A model generated the notes under the pieces. The model was given only the letters and a program-made list of their open reading frames with translations. It did not search any database and was not told where the DNA came from. Of a stretch of DNA of 64,000 bases, positions 16,195 to 24,143 are shown piece by piece (position 1 is the first letter of the stretch; each line of letters opens with the position of its first letter). The position numbers and the translations under genes were made by a program. The stretch is from Chloroflexota bacterium (GTDB lineage: Bacteria > Chloroflexota > Anaerolineae > Anaerolineales > Villigracilaceae): assembly GCA_016235425.1 (NCBI GenBank), contig JACRLC010000004.1, positions 32,208 to 96,207 of the forward strand, given 5' to 3'.

Positions 16195-17025
16195 ATGACC
16201 AATTGGATCAAAGTCAAAGACTACCAAGACATCACCTACCACAAAGCGGATGGGATGGCGCGCATCGCCTTCAACCGCCCTGAGGTGCGAAATGCCTTCC
16301 GCCCCGATACCATCAAGGAAATGATCGAGGCCTTCGAGAATGCATGGGAAGACACGCGCATCGGCGCGGTCTTGCTCACAGGCAACGGCCCCGCCAAAGA
16401 TGGAAAATTTTCCTTCTGCTCCGGCGGCGATCAGCGGGTACGCGGACACGCGGGCTACGTCGGCGAGGATGGCGTGCCGCGCCTGAATGTGCTCAAACTC
16501 CAGCGCATCATTCGCAGTATGCCCAAGCCTGTCATCGCACTCGTGGCGGGATACGCCATCGGCGGCGGACACGTTCTGCACGTTATCGCGGATCTGACCA
16601 TCGCCGCGGACAATGCTATTTTCGGGCAAACAGGCCCAAAGGTCGGCTCGTTCGACGGCGGGTTTGGGTCGTCTTATTTGGCGCGCGTTGTCGGCCAGAA
16701 AAAAGCGCGCGAGATCTGGTATCTCTGCCGCCAGTACAACGCACAGGAGGCGCTCGAAATGGGACTGGTCAACAAGGTTGTCCCTGTGGAACAACTCGAA
16801 GATGAAGGCATCGCATGGGCGCAGGAAATCCTTGAGAAAAGCCCGCTTGCGATCCGCAATCTCAAATCCGCGTTCAACGCCGAACTCGATGGGCAGGCAG
16901 GCTTGCAGGAGTTGGCGGGCAACACCACCATGCTTTTTTACATGTCCGAGGAAGGGCAGGAAGGCCGTAACGCCTACAACGAAAAGCGCAAACCGAACTT
17001 CCGCAAATATCCGTGGCTGCCGTAA
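16195..17025 (+). CDS. menB: 1,4-dihydroxy-2-naphthoyl-CoA synthase
   Basis: The 276-residue crotonase-family protein closes the naphthoquinone ring of o-succinylbenzoyl-CoA. Diagnostic features: [11 protein letters not shown] near residue 27, [12 protein letters not shown] near 77 (typical of MenB rather than other crotonases), I-G-G-G-H-V-L-H near 121, [15 protein letters not shown] near 143 and the C-terminal F-R-K-Y-P-W-L-P. Full length. RBS AGAGGAAC precedes the ATG. The TAA stop lies within the first bases of a family-A repeat. Confidence 0.95.
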   Translation: MTNWIKVKDYQDITYHKADGMARIAFNRPEVRNAFRPDTIKEMIEAFENAWEDTRIGAVLLTGNGPAKDGKFSFCSGGDQRVRGHAGYVGEDGVPRLNVLKLQRIIRSMPKPVIALVAGYAIGGGHVLHVIADLTIAADNAIFGQTGPKVGSFDGGFGSSYLARVVGQKKAREIWYLCRQYNAQEALEMGLVNKVVPVEQLEDEGIAWAQEILEKSPLAIRNLKSAFNAELDGQAGLQELAGNTTMLFYMSEEGQEGRNAYNEKRKPNFRKYPWLP

Positions 17026-17077
17026 CGCGATATTTATATCGCCGCTAATGGTAAAGCGAAATAAATTTCGCGCTACA
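17022..17077. repeat. Diverged family-A palindrome at the menB 3' end
   Basis: GTAACGCGATATTTATATCGC (17022-17042) opposes GCGAAATAAATTTCGCGCTACA (17056-17077). The first TAA of the element is the menB stop codon. Confidence 0.75.
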
Positions 17078-17089
17078 AGAGGTTATTAA

Positions 17090-18565
17090 ATGGATTGGCT
17101 CGCCGAACGCGCCGCGCAGAATCCCGACGCCCCCGCGCTTGAATTCAACACGCAAACATGGACATACTCTGCCCTCAACGATTGGACAGAATCCATTGCC
17201 GCGATTCTCGAAGCGCGTGGAATTAAACGCGGCGCGCGCGTTGCCATTCACCTCAGCAACCAGCCAGCCTACGTTGCTCTCATCCATGCGCTTGCCCGCG
17301 TGGGCGCGGTGGCAGTTCCGCTCAACATCCGTCTCACCGAGGCCGAGTTCAAATGGCAGATTGAACAAAGTCAATGTGATGTATTGATTTGTGAATCGGA
17401 ACTGGTCGGACTCTCAAAGCGGATACTTGTCGCCGAACTTTTCTCAGCACCTAAACTTGTTCCCGCGCGGACTCATTCCCCGCTGGCGCTTGATTCCGTT
17501 CAAGGAATATTTTTCACCTCCGGCACGACCGGCTTCCCCAAAGGCGCGATGCTGACCTTCGACAATCATCACGCCAGCGCACTTGCCTCCGCCGAACGCC
17601 TCGGCGTTGACCCTCACGACCGTTGGCTGTTGACCATGCCACTGTATCACATCGGGGGTATGTCCATTGTTTTTCGCGCAGCAATTTATGGAATTACGAT
17701 CGCGCTTCATTCAGGCTTTGACGTGGATGCGGTTTACCACGCGCTTAAAAATGAAAACATTACCATCGTTTCACTCGTCCCGACCATGCTTCATCGCCTG
17801 TTGGAAAAATATCCAGACTTCACTCCATCGAAATCCCTGCGCGTGATTTTGCTCGGAGGCGCAGGCGCGCCTGCAAGCCTGCTTGAAAAAGCCCTCGCGC
17901 TGAATTTACCCATCGCCCTCACCTATGGTTTGACCGAAGCCGCTTCACAGGTCGCCACCTCCACACCGGAGCAGACGCGCGTTAAACCTGGCAGCGTTGG
18001 CAAACCTTTACAAGGCACAACCGTCGCCATCGTGGACGATGCAGGTAACCCTGTGCGCGCCGGGGAAATTGGAGAAATCGTCGTCAGCGGCAGGACGGTA
18101 ATGCGTGGCTACCTGGATTTCAATAGACCGGACAGAATTCAGGAACCTGCCAGGTCGCTACATACCGGCGACATCGGATATCTTGATCCCGATGGCGATT
18201 TGTGGGTACTCACACGCCGCAGTGACCTGATCGTCAGCGGCGGTGAAAATATCTATCCTGAAGAAGTGGAACGCGCCTTGATGAAACACCGCGCAGTGAG
18301 CGAAGCCTGCGTTGTCGGCATGACTGATCCCGAATGGGGGCAGTCTGTCGCGGCGGCTGTCGTTTTGCGCGAACCATGTGACGGGGAGAATCTGATTCAG
18401 TTTTTACGCGGGCAGGTTGCGGGTTATAAAGTTCCGAGGCAGATCGTTTTTGTCGAGTCCCTGCCGCACACCGCGTCGGGCAAATTAAAACGCGCAGAAG
18501 TCGCAATTGGAGTCCAACGTCTCCAGACGTTGGATGAACACGTTCAAAAGTCTGGAGACTTTTGA
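17090..18565 (+). CDS. menE: o-Succinylbenzoate-CoA ligase
   Basis: The 491-residue AMP-forming acyl-CoA synthetase has F-T-S-G-T-T-G-F-P-K-G near residue 142 (P-loop-like A3 motif), L-T-Y-G-L-T-E-A near 278 (A5), H-T-G-D-I-G-Y near 361 (A7) and S-G-G-E-N-I-Y-P-E-E-V-E near 383 (A8), ending with the catalytic Lys in A-S-G-K-L-K-R near 464. Context between menB and menH fixes the substrate as o-succinylbenzoate. After residue 470 the tail (ending V-Q-K-S-G-D-F) is encoded by a repeat, and the same QKSGDF ends the next gene's product. Confidence 0.92.
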   Translation: MDWLAERAAQNPDAPALEFNTQTWTYSALNDWTESIAAILEARGIKRGARVAIHLSNQPAYVALIHALARVGAVAVPLNIRLTEAEFKWQIEQSQCDVLICESELVGLSKRILVAELFSAPKLVPARTHSPLALDSVQGIFFTSGTTGFPKGAMLTFDNHHASALASAERLGVDPHDRWLLTMPLYHIGGMSIVFRAAIYGITIALHSGFDVDAVYHALKNENITIVSLVPTMLHRLLEKYPDFTPSKSLRVILLGGAGAPASLLEKALALNLPIALTYGLTEAASQVATSTPEQTRVKPGSVGKPLQGTTVAIVDDAGNPVRAGEIGEIVVSGRTVMRGYLDFNRPDRIQEPARSLHTGDIGYLDPDGDLWVLTRRSDLIVSGGENIYPEEVERALMKHRAVSEACVVGMTDPEWGQSVAAAVVLREPCDGENLIQFLRGQVAGYKVPRQIVFVESLPHTASGKLKRAEVAIGVQRLQTLDEHVQKSGDF

Positions 18566-18569
18566 GTCC
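18509..18569. repeat. GGAGTCCAA...GGAGACTTTTGAGTCC repeat forming the menE 3' end
   Basis: An inner palindrome (GTCCAACGTCTCCAGACGTTGGA region, 18512-18534) is followed by CAAAAGTCTGGAGACTTTTG. The second part is translated as QKSGDF and contains the TGA stop. A related copy ends aroF at 19360-19412. Confidence 0.85.
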
Positions 18570-18580
18570 ACATACAAAAC

Positions 18581-19408
18581 ATGACCACACCTCTTTCCCT
18601 TCCCAACAACATCCAAATCGGCGGAAACGACATTCTGCTGATGACAGGGCCATGCTCCGTTGAAAGCTACGAACAAACTCATGCCGTCGCAAAATCCATG
18701 AGCGCTCTCGGACTGCATGTAATTCGCGGCGGCGCGTTCAAACCGCGCACCTCGCCGAACGCGTTTCAGGGATTGGGGCTTAATGGGCTGAAAATCCTGC
18801 GGCAGGCTGCGGATGAATTTGGTTTGCTCGTCATCTCCGAGGCGTTGGGCGTGGAGCAGCTGCCGCTCGTGGCCGAATACAGCGACATCATCCAGATTGG
18901 AAGCCGCAACATGCAGCATTTTCCATTGCTCTGGGCGGCGGGCGAACAACCGAAACCCGTTTTGCTCAAACGCGGATTCATGTCCACGATTCAGGAATGG
19001 CTGGCGGCGGCGGAACATATCACCACGCGCGGCAACCAGAAAATCATTTTGTGCGAGCGCGGCATCCGCGGCTTTGACCCATCCACGCGCAATGTGCTTG
19101 ATGTAAACGCGATTGCTCAAATAAAAGCGGCATCGCACTTCCCGATCATCGCCGATCCCAGCCATGCAACTGGCCGCGCAGATTTGGTATTTGCCGCGTC
19201 GCGCGCCGCCCTCGCCGCGGGCGCGGATGGCTTGCTCGTGGAAGTTCATCCCAATCCCGCCGCCGCGCTCTCCGATGGCGAACAATCCCTGCCGCTTGAA
19301 TCTTTGCCTGCGTTTGTGGAAGACATGCGCCGCATTGCCGTTGCAATGGGACGCACCCTGGAGTCGCAAGTCTCCCGACTTTCGACTCAAAAGTCAGGAG
19401 ACTTTTGA
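18581..19408 (+). CDS. aroF: 3-deoxy-7-phosphoheptulonate synthase (DAHP synthase)
   Basis: The 275-residue protein of the short AroF/KDO8PS-like class makes DAHP from PEP and erythrose 4-phosphate, the first shikimate step. Motifs: M-T-G-P-C-S-V-E-S near residue 20, R-G-G-A-F-K-P-R-T-S-P near 49, I-G-S-R-N-M-Q near 106, L-K-R-G near 128, C-E-R-G-I-R near 152 and D-P-S-H-A-T-G-R near 190. No ACT or chorismate-mutase regulatory domain is attached. Location between menE and menH suggests it supplies chorismate for menaquinone. The C-terminus (after about residue 262) comes from a repeat. Confidence 0.93.
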   Translation: MTTPLSLPNNIQIGGNDILLMTGPCSVESYEQTHAVAKSMSALGLHVIRGGAFKPRTSPNAFQGLGLNGLKILRQAADEFGLLVISEALGVEQLPLVAEYSDIIQIGSRNMQHFPLLWAAGEQPKPVLLKRGFMSTIQEWLAAAEHITTRGNQKIILCERGIRGFDPSTRNVLDVNAIAQIKAASHFPIIADPSHATGRADLVFAASRAALAAGADGLLVEVHPNPAAALSDGEQSLPLESLPAFVEDMRRIAVAMGRTLESQVSRLSTQKSGDF

Positions 19409-19412
19409 GTCC
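19360..19412. repeat. Repeat overlapping aroF stop and menH start
   Basis: GGAGTCGCAAGTCTCCCGAC and CAAAAGTCAGGAGACTTTTG units. Within 20 bases it provides the QKSGDF codons and TGA of aroF, and the AGGAGA ribosome site plus TTG start of menH. Confidence 0.85.
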
Positions 19413-20211
19413 GCTCACTACCCTGGGCAATCGAAAAAATCCGCCGCTCGTTTTTTTACATGGATTTCTCGGAAGCGGACAAAGCTGGCTCGAAATTGCG
19501 CGTCCGCTCAGTGAAGATTATTTTTGCATTTTGCCCGACCTGCCCGGTCACGGGGAAAATATAAATGGCAATCTTTCCGCGCCATTGAATTTCAACACTT
19601 TGACTGAATGGCTTCTTTATTTGCTGGACGAAATCCCCGCGCCGAAAATTCATCTCGTTGGATATTCGCTCGGCGGCCGCGCCGCCCTCGCGTTTGCCTG
19701 CCGTTACCCGGAGCGGATTCTTACGCTGACGCTTGAATCCGCAAGCCCCGGCATCACAGACGAATCCGAGCGCACCCGCAGACTTGCAGAGGACTCAGCC
19801 CGCGCCGAATCCATTTTGAGAGAGGGCATGTCCGCCTTCGTTGACAAATGGTATCGAATGCCGCTCTTTGCCAGTTTGGATTCCCATCCTGAAAAATTAT
19901 CCGCCATCAAAGAATCCGCCTCGCGCAACGATCCGCGCTGGATGGCAAAAGTTGTCCGCGAACTCAGCCCCGGCGCGCAGACTCCCTTATGGGATTCAAT
20001 TGCGAATCTTTCTTTTCCTGTTTCGTTGATCGCGGGCGGGAAAGATGAAAAGTATGTTCAGATCATTCAAAAAATGGCGGGGCGGATTCCAAACGCACAA
20101 CAGGTCATCGTTCCAGATGCAGGACATAATGTCCATGCGGAGCAGACGGAAGAATATATTTCTTTGCTACAAAAATTTCTTTGTTTCAAAAACACTTCGT
20201 TGGTCGAGTAG
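19405..20211 (+). CDS. menH: SHCHC synthase (alpha/beta-hydrolase)
   Basis: The 268-residue alpha/beta-hydrolase has F-L-H-G-F-L-G-S-G-Q-S-W near residues 13-24, D-L-P-G-H-G-E-N near 46, the nucleophile elbow G-Y-S-L-G-G-R near 88 and a terminal D-A-G-H-N-V-H near 237 (catalytic His). These match MenH, which eliminates pyruvate from SEPHCHC. TTG 19405 is the likely start: AGGAGA lies five bases upstream and the TTG overlaps the aroF TGA (TTGA). It is the last gene of the men cluster; o-succinylbenzoate synthase (menC) does not follow. Confidence 0.88.
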   Translation: MSPLTTLGNRKNPPLVFLHGFLGSGQSWLEIARPLSEDYFCILPDLPGHGENINGNLSAPLNFNTLTEWLLYLLDEIPAPKIHLVGYSLGGRAALAFACRYPERILTLTLESASPGITDESERTRRLAEDSARAESILREGMSAFVDKWYRMPLFASLDSHPEKLSAIKESASRNDPRWMAKVVRELSPGAQTPLWDSIANLSFPVSLIAGGKDEKYVQIIQKMAGRIPNAQQVIVPDAGHNVHAEQTEEYISLLQKFLCFKNTSLVE

Positions 20212-20335
20212 CCCCGAGTGCAATTCGAGGGACGTATCGAGACCAACAAGTTTTCACCCATTTTTCGTTGTCATGCAACCTGGTGGTCTCGATGCAGGCT
20301 GGAAAAAGCGCCCAGCCCTGCTCGACCACCGAGTT
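20203..20335. repeat. Two GGTCGAGTAGC/CTCGATAC-type palindromes
   Basis: TTGGTCGAGTAGC (near 20200) opposes GTATCGAGACCAA (near 20232-20245); TGGTGGTCTCGATGC (near 20280) opposes GCTCGACCACC (near 20320-20330). They are the same family as at 15978-16160. The second copy abuts the 5' break of a permease remnant. Confidence 0.7.
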
Positions 20336-20337
20336 CT

Positions 20338-20642
20338 TATGAGAACAGGATTCCCATTCTTGATTTTATTTTTCCAAATCGTCGTCCTCGTCCGCGACCA
20401 GGCCGCGGGACTTCCGCACAACTGCTTCAAAGTTTACGCAGTCTCGGCGCAGGGCGTTGTTCCGCTTTGTCTACCTGCCCGCCAGCCTGCCTGCGATTCT
20501 GACCGCGTTGCGACAGTCCATCGGCACGGCGGTGGCGGTGCTTTATATTTCAGAGTTGTTCGCGACGAAATATGGGCTTGGAATGTACTTCGGTGTGGAT
20601 TGGTTGGAGCGCAAGTGGTGCAGGTGGAAGTTTGTGGGGTGA
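20338..20642 (+). pseudogene. Remnant of an ABC transporter permease (SsuC/TauC-like C-terminal part)
   Basis: Three short segments in three frames read together as the end of a nitrate/taurine-type permease: P-F-L-I-L-F-F-Q-I-V-V-L-V-R-D (from about 20350), then L-L-Q-S-L-R-S-L-G-A-G-R (about 20422-20457), then F-R-F-V-Y-L-P-A-S-L-P-A-I-L and A-V-L-Y-I-S-E-L-F-A-T-K-Y-G-L-G (20460-20590). Two frameshifts and the loss of the 5' part leave no functional protein. The break at the 5' side lies at a palindromic repeat, and no ATPase or binding-protein gene is adjacent. Confidence 0.65.
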
Positions 20643-20649
20643 AAGATCA

Positions 20650-20745
20650 GGACTTTCGCCCGGAGTGCAAAAACTTGCCCTGAGCTTGCCGAAGGGTCTC
20701 CTGATTTTGCACCGAAGTCAGGAGACTTCGGACTCCGTTGAGCGA
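20650..20745. repeat. GGAGTGCAAAA...GGAGACTTCGGACTCC repeats
   Basis: Degenerate members of the GGAGTCC/GGAGAC family, plus a CCCTGAGCTTGCCGAAGGG palindrome near 20677-20697. No gene is visible in this stretch. Confidence 0.55.
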
Positions 20746-20828
20746 AGGTCCAAAAGATATATCCATTGCTCGATGCAAAATTGTGCTTTATAGTTGCGGC
20801 ATTATTTTCCCAGGAGAGATTATTTTCA

Positions 20829-21527
20829 ATGACCCTGCAAAAGCCCGCCCTCGACCCAATGATCTCCGCGCCGGACAGCAACGAATACTTTAATTCCATC
20901 AGTCATCTGATCGGCGCGATCCTGTCCATTTCAGCGCTCGCGGTGCTGGTCACCTTATCCGCAATCGCCCACAAGCCTGCGCACGTGATCGGCTTTGCCA
21001 TTTACGGCGCCAGTTTGTTCCTGTCCTTTCTCTTTAGCTGTCTTCTGCATTTCTTCCTGCTCTTTGGAAAGTACCTGCGTGTCTTCGGCGTTCTGGACCA
21101 TGACGCCATTTACCTTCTCATCGCCGGCACTTACACACCCTTCTGCCTGACCATATTCAACGGCGCGACAGGCTGGTTATTATTCGGAATTATCTGGAGC
21201 CTGGCGATCTTCTTCATCACACTCAAGTCCATTTTCTTTACGAAGATCTCGGTCCTGCTATCGAATATCAGCTTCCTGCTCATGGGCTGGCTGATCATCT
21301 TCCTCATCGAGCCGATCTACATACAACTCGGAATGGGCGCGATCCTTCTCCTCCTCGCAGGCGGGCTCTCCTACACCATCGGCGCGTTGATCTTCGCCTT
21401 CGGCAGGCCCAACCCATTCCCGCCGCTTTTTGGCAGCCATGAGATCTGGCACCTGGCTGTTCTGCTTGGCAATGCGATCTTCTTTCTGGTCATGCTTTTT
21501 TATGTTCTGCCCTACCCAGGCGGATAA
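20829..21527 (+). CDS. Hemolysin III family (PAQR-like) integral membrane protein
   Basis: The 232-residue protein has about seven hydrophobic segments. Family marks: N-S-I-S-H-L-I-G-A near residue 22, L-L-H-F-F near 73, L-D-H-D-A-I-Y-L-L-I-A-G-T-Y-T-P-F near 92-108 and S-H-E-I-W-H near 204-209; the conserved His, Ser and Asp fit the metal site of PAQR/hemolysin III proteins. The name does not imply toxin activity; bacterial members are mostly of unknown or membrane-homeostasis function. ATG 20829 follows AGGAGA by about 12 bases. It is nine bases from the next membrane-protein gene. Confidence 0.85.
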   Translation: MTLQKPALDPMISAPDSNEYFNSISHLIGAILSISALAVLVTLSAIAHKPAHVIGFAIYGASLFLSFLFSCLLHFFLLFGKYLRVFGVLDHDAIYLLIAGTYTPFCLTIFNGATGWLLFGIIWSLAIFFITLKSIFFTKISVLLSNISFLLMGWLIIFLIEPIYIQLGMGAILLLLAGGLSYTIGALIFAFGRPNPFPPLFGSHEIWHLAVLLGNAIFFLVMLFYVLPYPGG

Positions 21528-21535
21528 TTATCGCC

Positions 21536-22801
21536 ATGCCCATCACACTAACCCTCATCACAGAACTCTTCTTCTTTGGCTTCACATTATGGCTTGGAGC
21601 ATACCTGCTTGCACGCGCTCCCCAAAAGATGACCGTCCTCCTCACAGGCCTGGGCTTGCTCGCCTACGCGCTCGCTCTGGCCGTTGTGATCATCTTCAGC
21701 CGCTTCATTCTGATCATCATGCTCCTCCCTGCTCTATTGTGGGTTGGTGCGGCGATCCATTTACTCCCCGAAGAATCAAACGCGCGTCCGGTGCTTCTTC
21801 GCGTCTGGGCGCTCGCTTTCATTCCAATCGCCATCCTTACCTTGCTCAACGGTTGGTTTGCCGCGCTCATCATCGGCGCGTTGCTTGCCTGCGCGGTGAT
21901 GATCTCACGCCTCGCCGCACTCTCCCGTTTCAAGAATACCATTGCACTCATCGCAGTTCTCGCGCTCTTCATTACCCTCAGCACAGGTCTGTTAATCCTC
22001 CCCCTCAACTGGTTTCCGCCCATCTGGGGCATCACCCTCCTCGGCCTCGACTTGATCTGCCTCGGCCTCGCCATCACCACCTGGGACGCGTTCGATGAAG
22101 GCGAAACGATCCGCGCGCATCTTCTGCGCTCATTCGTTTCGGCCTTTTATTACGCGGGTATTCCCGCCGCCCTCGTCATCGCGCTCAACGGAAATCTGCT
22201 TCTGCTCGTATGCCTGACCGCATTCGGAATTCTGGCCCAAACCTTTTCCGACTCAATTCAGGCCCTGCTGGATAAACTGACCCTCCCGCCTCAAATCAAT
22301 GACCAGCGCCAGACTCTGCGCGAAACAGCGGACGCCCTGCCGCGTCTTTCCGCCCTCGATCCTGCTGAGGCCGACGATATGGAGTTCGCGCGTCTGACGC
22401 GGCGTGCCCTCTCCCATCTCGGCGACCTGCCCAAGCTGGCCGCCAGCCCACTGACGAATCTCTCCTCCGTCAACGGAACCAACCCGCTCGACCGCGCTCA
22501 ATCACTCAAGTCTCTGCTCATAGAAAGCATTCAAAAACTCAAGCCGCAATCCAACGACAGCTTTGGCACAACCGATGAATGGCGTTACTACAATTCCCTG
22601 CATTTCCCCTACGTGCTGGGACTCAAACCCTACACCCACCGCGCAGACTACGCCTCCCTCGACGCGTCTTCCCGCGCGGTCCTCGATTGGTTCCAAACCT
22701 CCGTCCCCGAACGGACGTTGCACAACTGGCAAAACACCGCGGCAAAATTGGTCGCGGAAGATTTAAAAGTAAGTCGGACTGACAGTCCGATCCCGATGTA
22801 G
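21536..22801 (+). CDS. Multi-pass membrane protein of unknown function
   Basis: Residues 1-250 contain about seven to eight hydrophobic helices; residues 255-420 are soluble and helical (L-R-E-T-A-D-A-L-P-R-L near 268; W-R-Y-Y-N-S-L-H-F-P-Y near 350). The shape, membrane sensor plus cytoplasmic C-terminal domain, recalls signalling proteins, but no kinase or cyclase motif is present. I do not recognise the family. The final residues (S-R-T-D-S-P-I-P-M) and the TAG stop are encoded by REP palindromes, so the original C-terminus may have been lost. Confidence 0.7.
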   Translation: MPITLTLITELFFFGFTLWLGAYLLARAPQKMTVLLTGLGLLAYALALAVVIIFSRFILIIMLLPALLWVGAAIHLLPEESNARPVLLRVWALAFIPIAILTLLNGWFAALIIGALLACAVMISRLAALSRFKNTIALIAVLALFITLSTGLLILPLNWFPPIWGITLLGLDLICLGLAITTWDAFDEGETIRAHLLRSFVSAFYYAGIPAALVIALNGNLLLLVCLTAFGILAQTFSDSIQALLDKLTLPPQINDQRQTLRETADALPRLSALDPAEADDMEFARLTRRALSHLGDLPKLAASPLTNLSSVNGTNPLDRAQSLKSLLIESIQKLKPQSNDSFGTTDEWRYYNSLHFPYVLGLKPYTHRADYASLDASSRAVLDWFQTSVPERTLHNWQNTAAKLVAEDLKVSRTDSPIPM

Positions 22802-22905
22802 GTCGGATTGGCAATCCGACCTTTACCGCGTATCAATAATCCGATTATCCTTGAGTACAATATAGGCCAGCACATACAACGGATCGGAGTACCACTCCGA
22901 CCTAC
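22772..22905. repeat. REP palindrome cluster upstream of the RAYT gene
   Basis: Three palindromes: AGTCGGACTG/CAGTCCGA (22772-22790), GTAGGTCGGATTG/CAATCCGACCT (22798-22822) and CGGAGT/ACTCCG plus ACCTAC (22884-22905). All share the GTCGG/CCGAC core. The second equals the palindrome in menD. The 116 bases between the two genes contain nothing else that can be supported. Confidence 0.85.
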
Positions 22906-22917
22906 TTCAATAACATC

Positions 22918-23592
22918 ATGACTGAACTTCGCGAATACTATCACCGCCACCTCCCACACTGGCAACCAAGAGATGCAATACTGTTTGTTACTTTTCGGCT
23001 GAAAGATTCGTTGCCATACACAGTAATTGAATGCTTACGCGCAGAAAGAGAGCGAAAGAAGCTCGCTCTCAACAATCTCCCTGAATCTGAACGCACAAAG
23101 CAAGATTACCTGGATGAGCGCCGCTCATTCGGCAGGTGGGATTCATCATTGGATAAAGCAGATTTTGGCCCCCGTTGGTTATCTCAACCAGAAGTTGCGG
23201 ACATTGTAAAAGAAGCCTTGCAATATCGCGATAAGCGCGTATATGACCTCTACGCTTTTTCTATCATGTCCAATCACGTTCACGCAGTTTTCGAACCATT
23301 AGCAGGTAGGTCGGGACCGCATCCCGACCCGTTGGACTACCAGTCCGACCTACAGATTTTGTCTTTGCACAAAATCATGCAGTCATTAAAACGACATACC
23401 GCCCGTCAAGCCAATATTGTTCTTGGCAGAGAAGGCGGATTCTGGCAGGATGAAAGCTATGACCATGTGATTCGAGACAACGAGGAATTTCTCCGAATCA
23501 TTCATTATGTTTTGGAAAACCCTGTCAAGGCAGGACTGGTCTCAAGATGGGATGAATGGCCATGGACATATTATAAGGAGAGCATGGTGTAG
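22918..23592 (+). CDS. REP-associated tyrosine transposase (RAYT, Y1/HUH family)
   Basis: The 224-residue protein has the HUH motif S-N-H-V-H-A-V near residues 119-125 and the RAYT hallmark W-Q-D-E-S-Y-D-H near 182 with the catalytic Tyr, then N-P-V-K-A-G-L-V near 204. RAYTs are domesticated relatives of IS200/IS605 transposases thought to process and spread REP palindromes; they lack mobile ends of their own. Matching REPs lie on both sides. The gene itself carries a REP insertion in frame (23306-23353, residues about 130-145, A-G-R-S-G-P-H-P-D-P-L), which lies between the HUH and Tyr motifs; whether the enzyme is still active is open. Confidence 0.9.
   Translation: MTELREYYHRHLPHWQPRDAILFVTFRLKDSLPYTVIECLRAERERKKLALNNLPESERTKQDYLDERRSFGRWDSSLDKADFGPRWLSQPEVADIVKEALQYRDKRVYDLYAFSIMSNHVHAVFEPLAGRSGPHPDPLDYQSDLQILSLHKIMQSLKRHTARQANIVLGREGGFWQDESYDHVIRDNEEFLRIIHYVLENPVKAGLVSRWDEWPWTYYKESMV
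23306..23353. repeat. REP pair inserted within the RAYT gene
   Basis: GTAGGTCGGGA/TCCCGACC and TTGGACTA/CAGTCC with a closing GACCTAC: a composite of two stem-loops bounded by GTAGGTC and GACCTAC. It is in frame with the transposase. Confidence 0.85.
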
Positions 23593-23616
23593 AGTCGGAC
23601 TGCCAGTCCGACCTAC
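23593..23616. repeat. REP palindrome directly after the RAYT stop
   Basis: AGTCGGACTG/CAGTCCGA followed by CCTAC, beginning immediately after the TAG. Confidence 0.85.
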
Positions 23617-23695
23617 AACTGGCAGTACTTGGCAGTTCGTTTCGTGGACTTGGCAGTCCCTAATTCATAAAATGGGTGGAAAAGGAGATAAAACC

Positions 23696-24076
23696 ATGAA
23701 CTCACAAACCACCCTTCGCCGCATACTGGACGCAAACGCCGTCTTCTCAGCCACCAGCGGACTTTTCTTCTTCGTTGCGGCCAAACCGCTGGCAGAATTT
23801 CTCGGCGCAAGTTCACTCGTGATGACCATCCTCACAATCCTCTTGTTCGGCTATGCCGCGTTGATTACGTTCAACACATCCCGACCCGCGATCAGCCGGA
23901 ACTTCGTGCTCTTCACCGTCTTCGGTGACTCGGGCTGGGTTCTCGCCAGCATCCTGCTCCTCGTCACAAGTTGGTTCCCTTTCAGCGCGGATGCCAAGTG
24001 GGCCATCGGCCTGACGGCTGTGGCAGTGGATATCCTTGCCACGCTTCAGTTTCTTGAATGGCGTAAGATGGATTAA
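23696..24076 (+). CDS. Small four-helix membrane protein
   Basis: The 126-residue protein has four predicted membrane segments (about 14-34, 41-60, 70-92, 100-118). It resembles small uncharacterised membrane proteins with an N-S-Q-T-T-L-R-R-type head; no function is known. The AAGGAG site six bases before ATG 23696 fixes the start. A strong bidirectional hairpin follows. Confidence 0.7.
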   Translation: MNSQTTLRRILDANAVFSATSGLFFFVAAKPLAEFLGASSLVMTILTILLFGYAALITFNTSRPAISRNFVLFTVFGDSGWVLASILLLVTSWFPFSADAKWAIGLTAVAVDILATLQFLEWRKMD

Positions 24077-24094
24077 ACAGGTCAACATATACGA

Positions 24095-24121
24095 ACCACG
24101 CGGCTTTTTGAGCCGCGTGGT
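24095..24121. terminator. Intrinsic terminator hairpin
   Basis: ACCACGCGGCT pairs perfectly with AGCCGCGTGGT around a TTTTG loop, followed by CTGTTT. It separates the small membrane protein gene from the flavoprotein gene. Confidence 0.7.
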
Positions 24122-24143
24122 CTGTTTAAGATATACTTCCCGC

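Noticed and set aside
20829..21527. Hemolysin III considered as a virulence factor
   Set aside because: The family name is historical; sequence marks are those of PAQR-like membrane proteins found in many non-pathogens.
22772..23616. RAYT region considered as an IS200/IS605 insertion sequence
   Set aside because: No left and right element ends or accessory tnpB gene; the W-Q-x-x-S-Y-D-H region and flanking REPs fit a RAYT instead.
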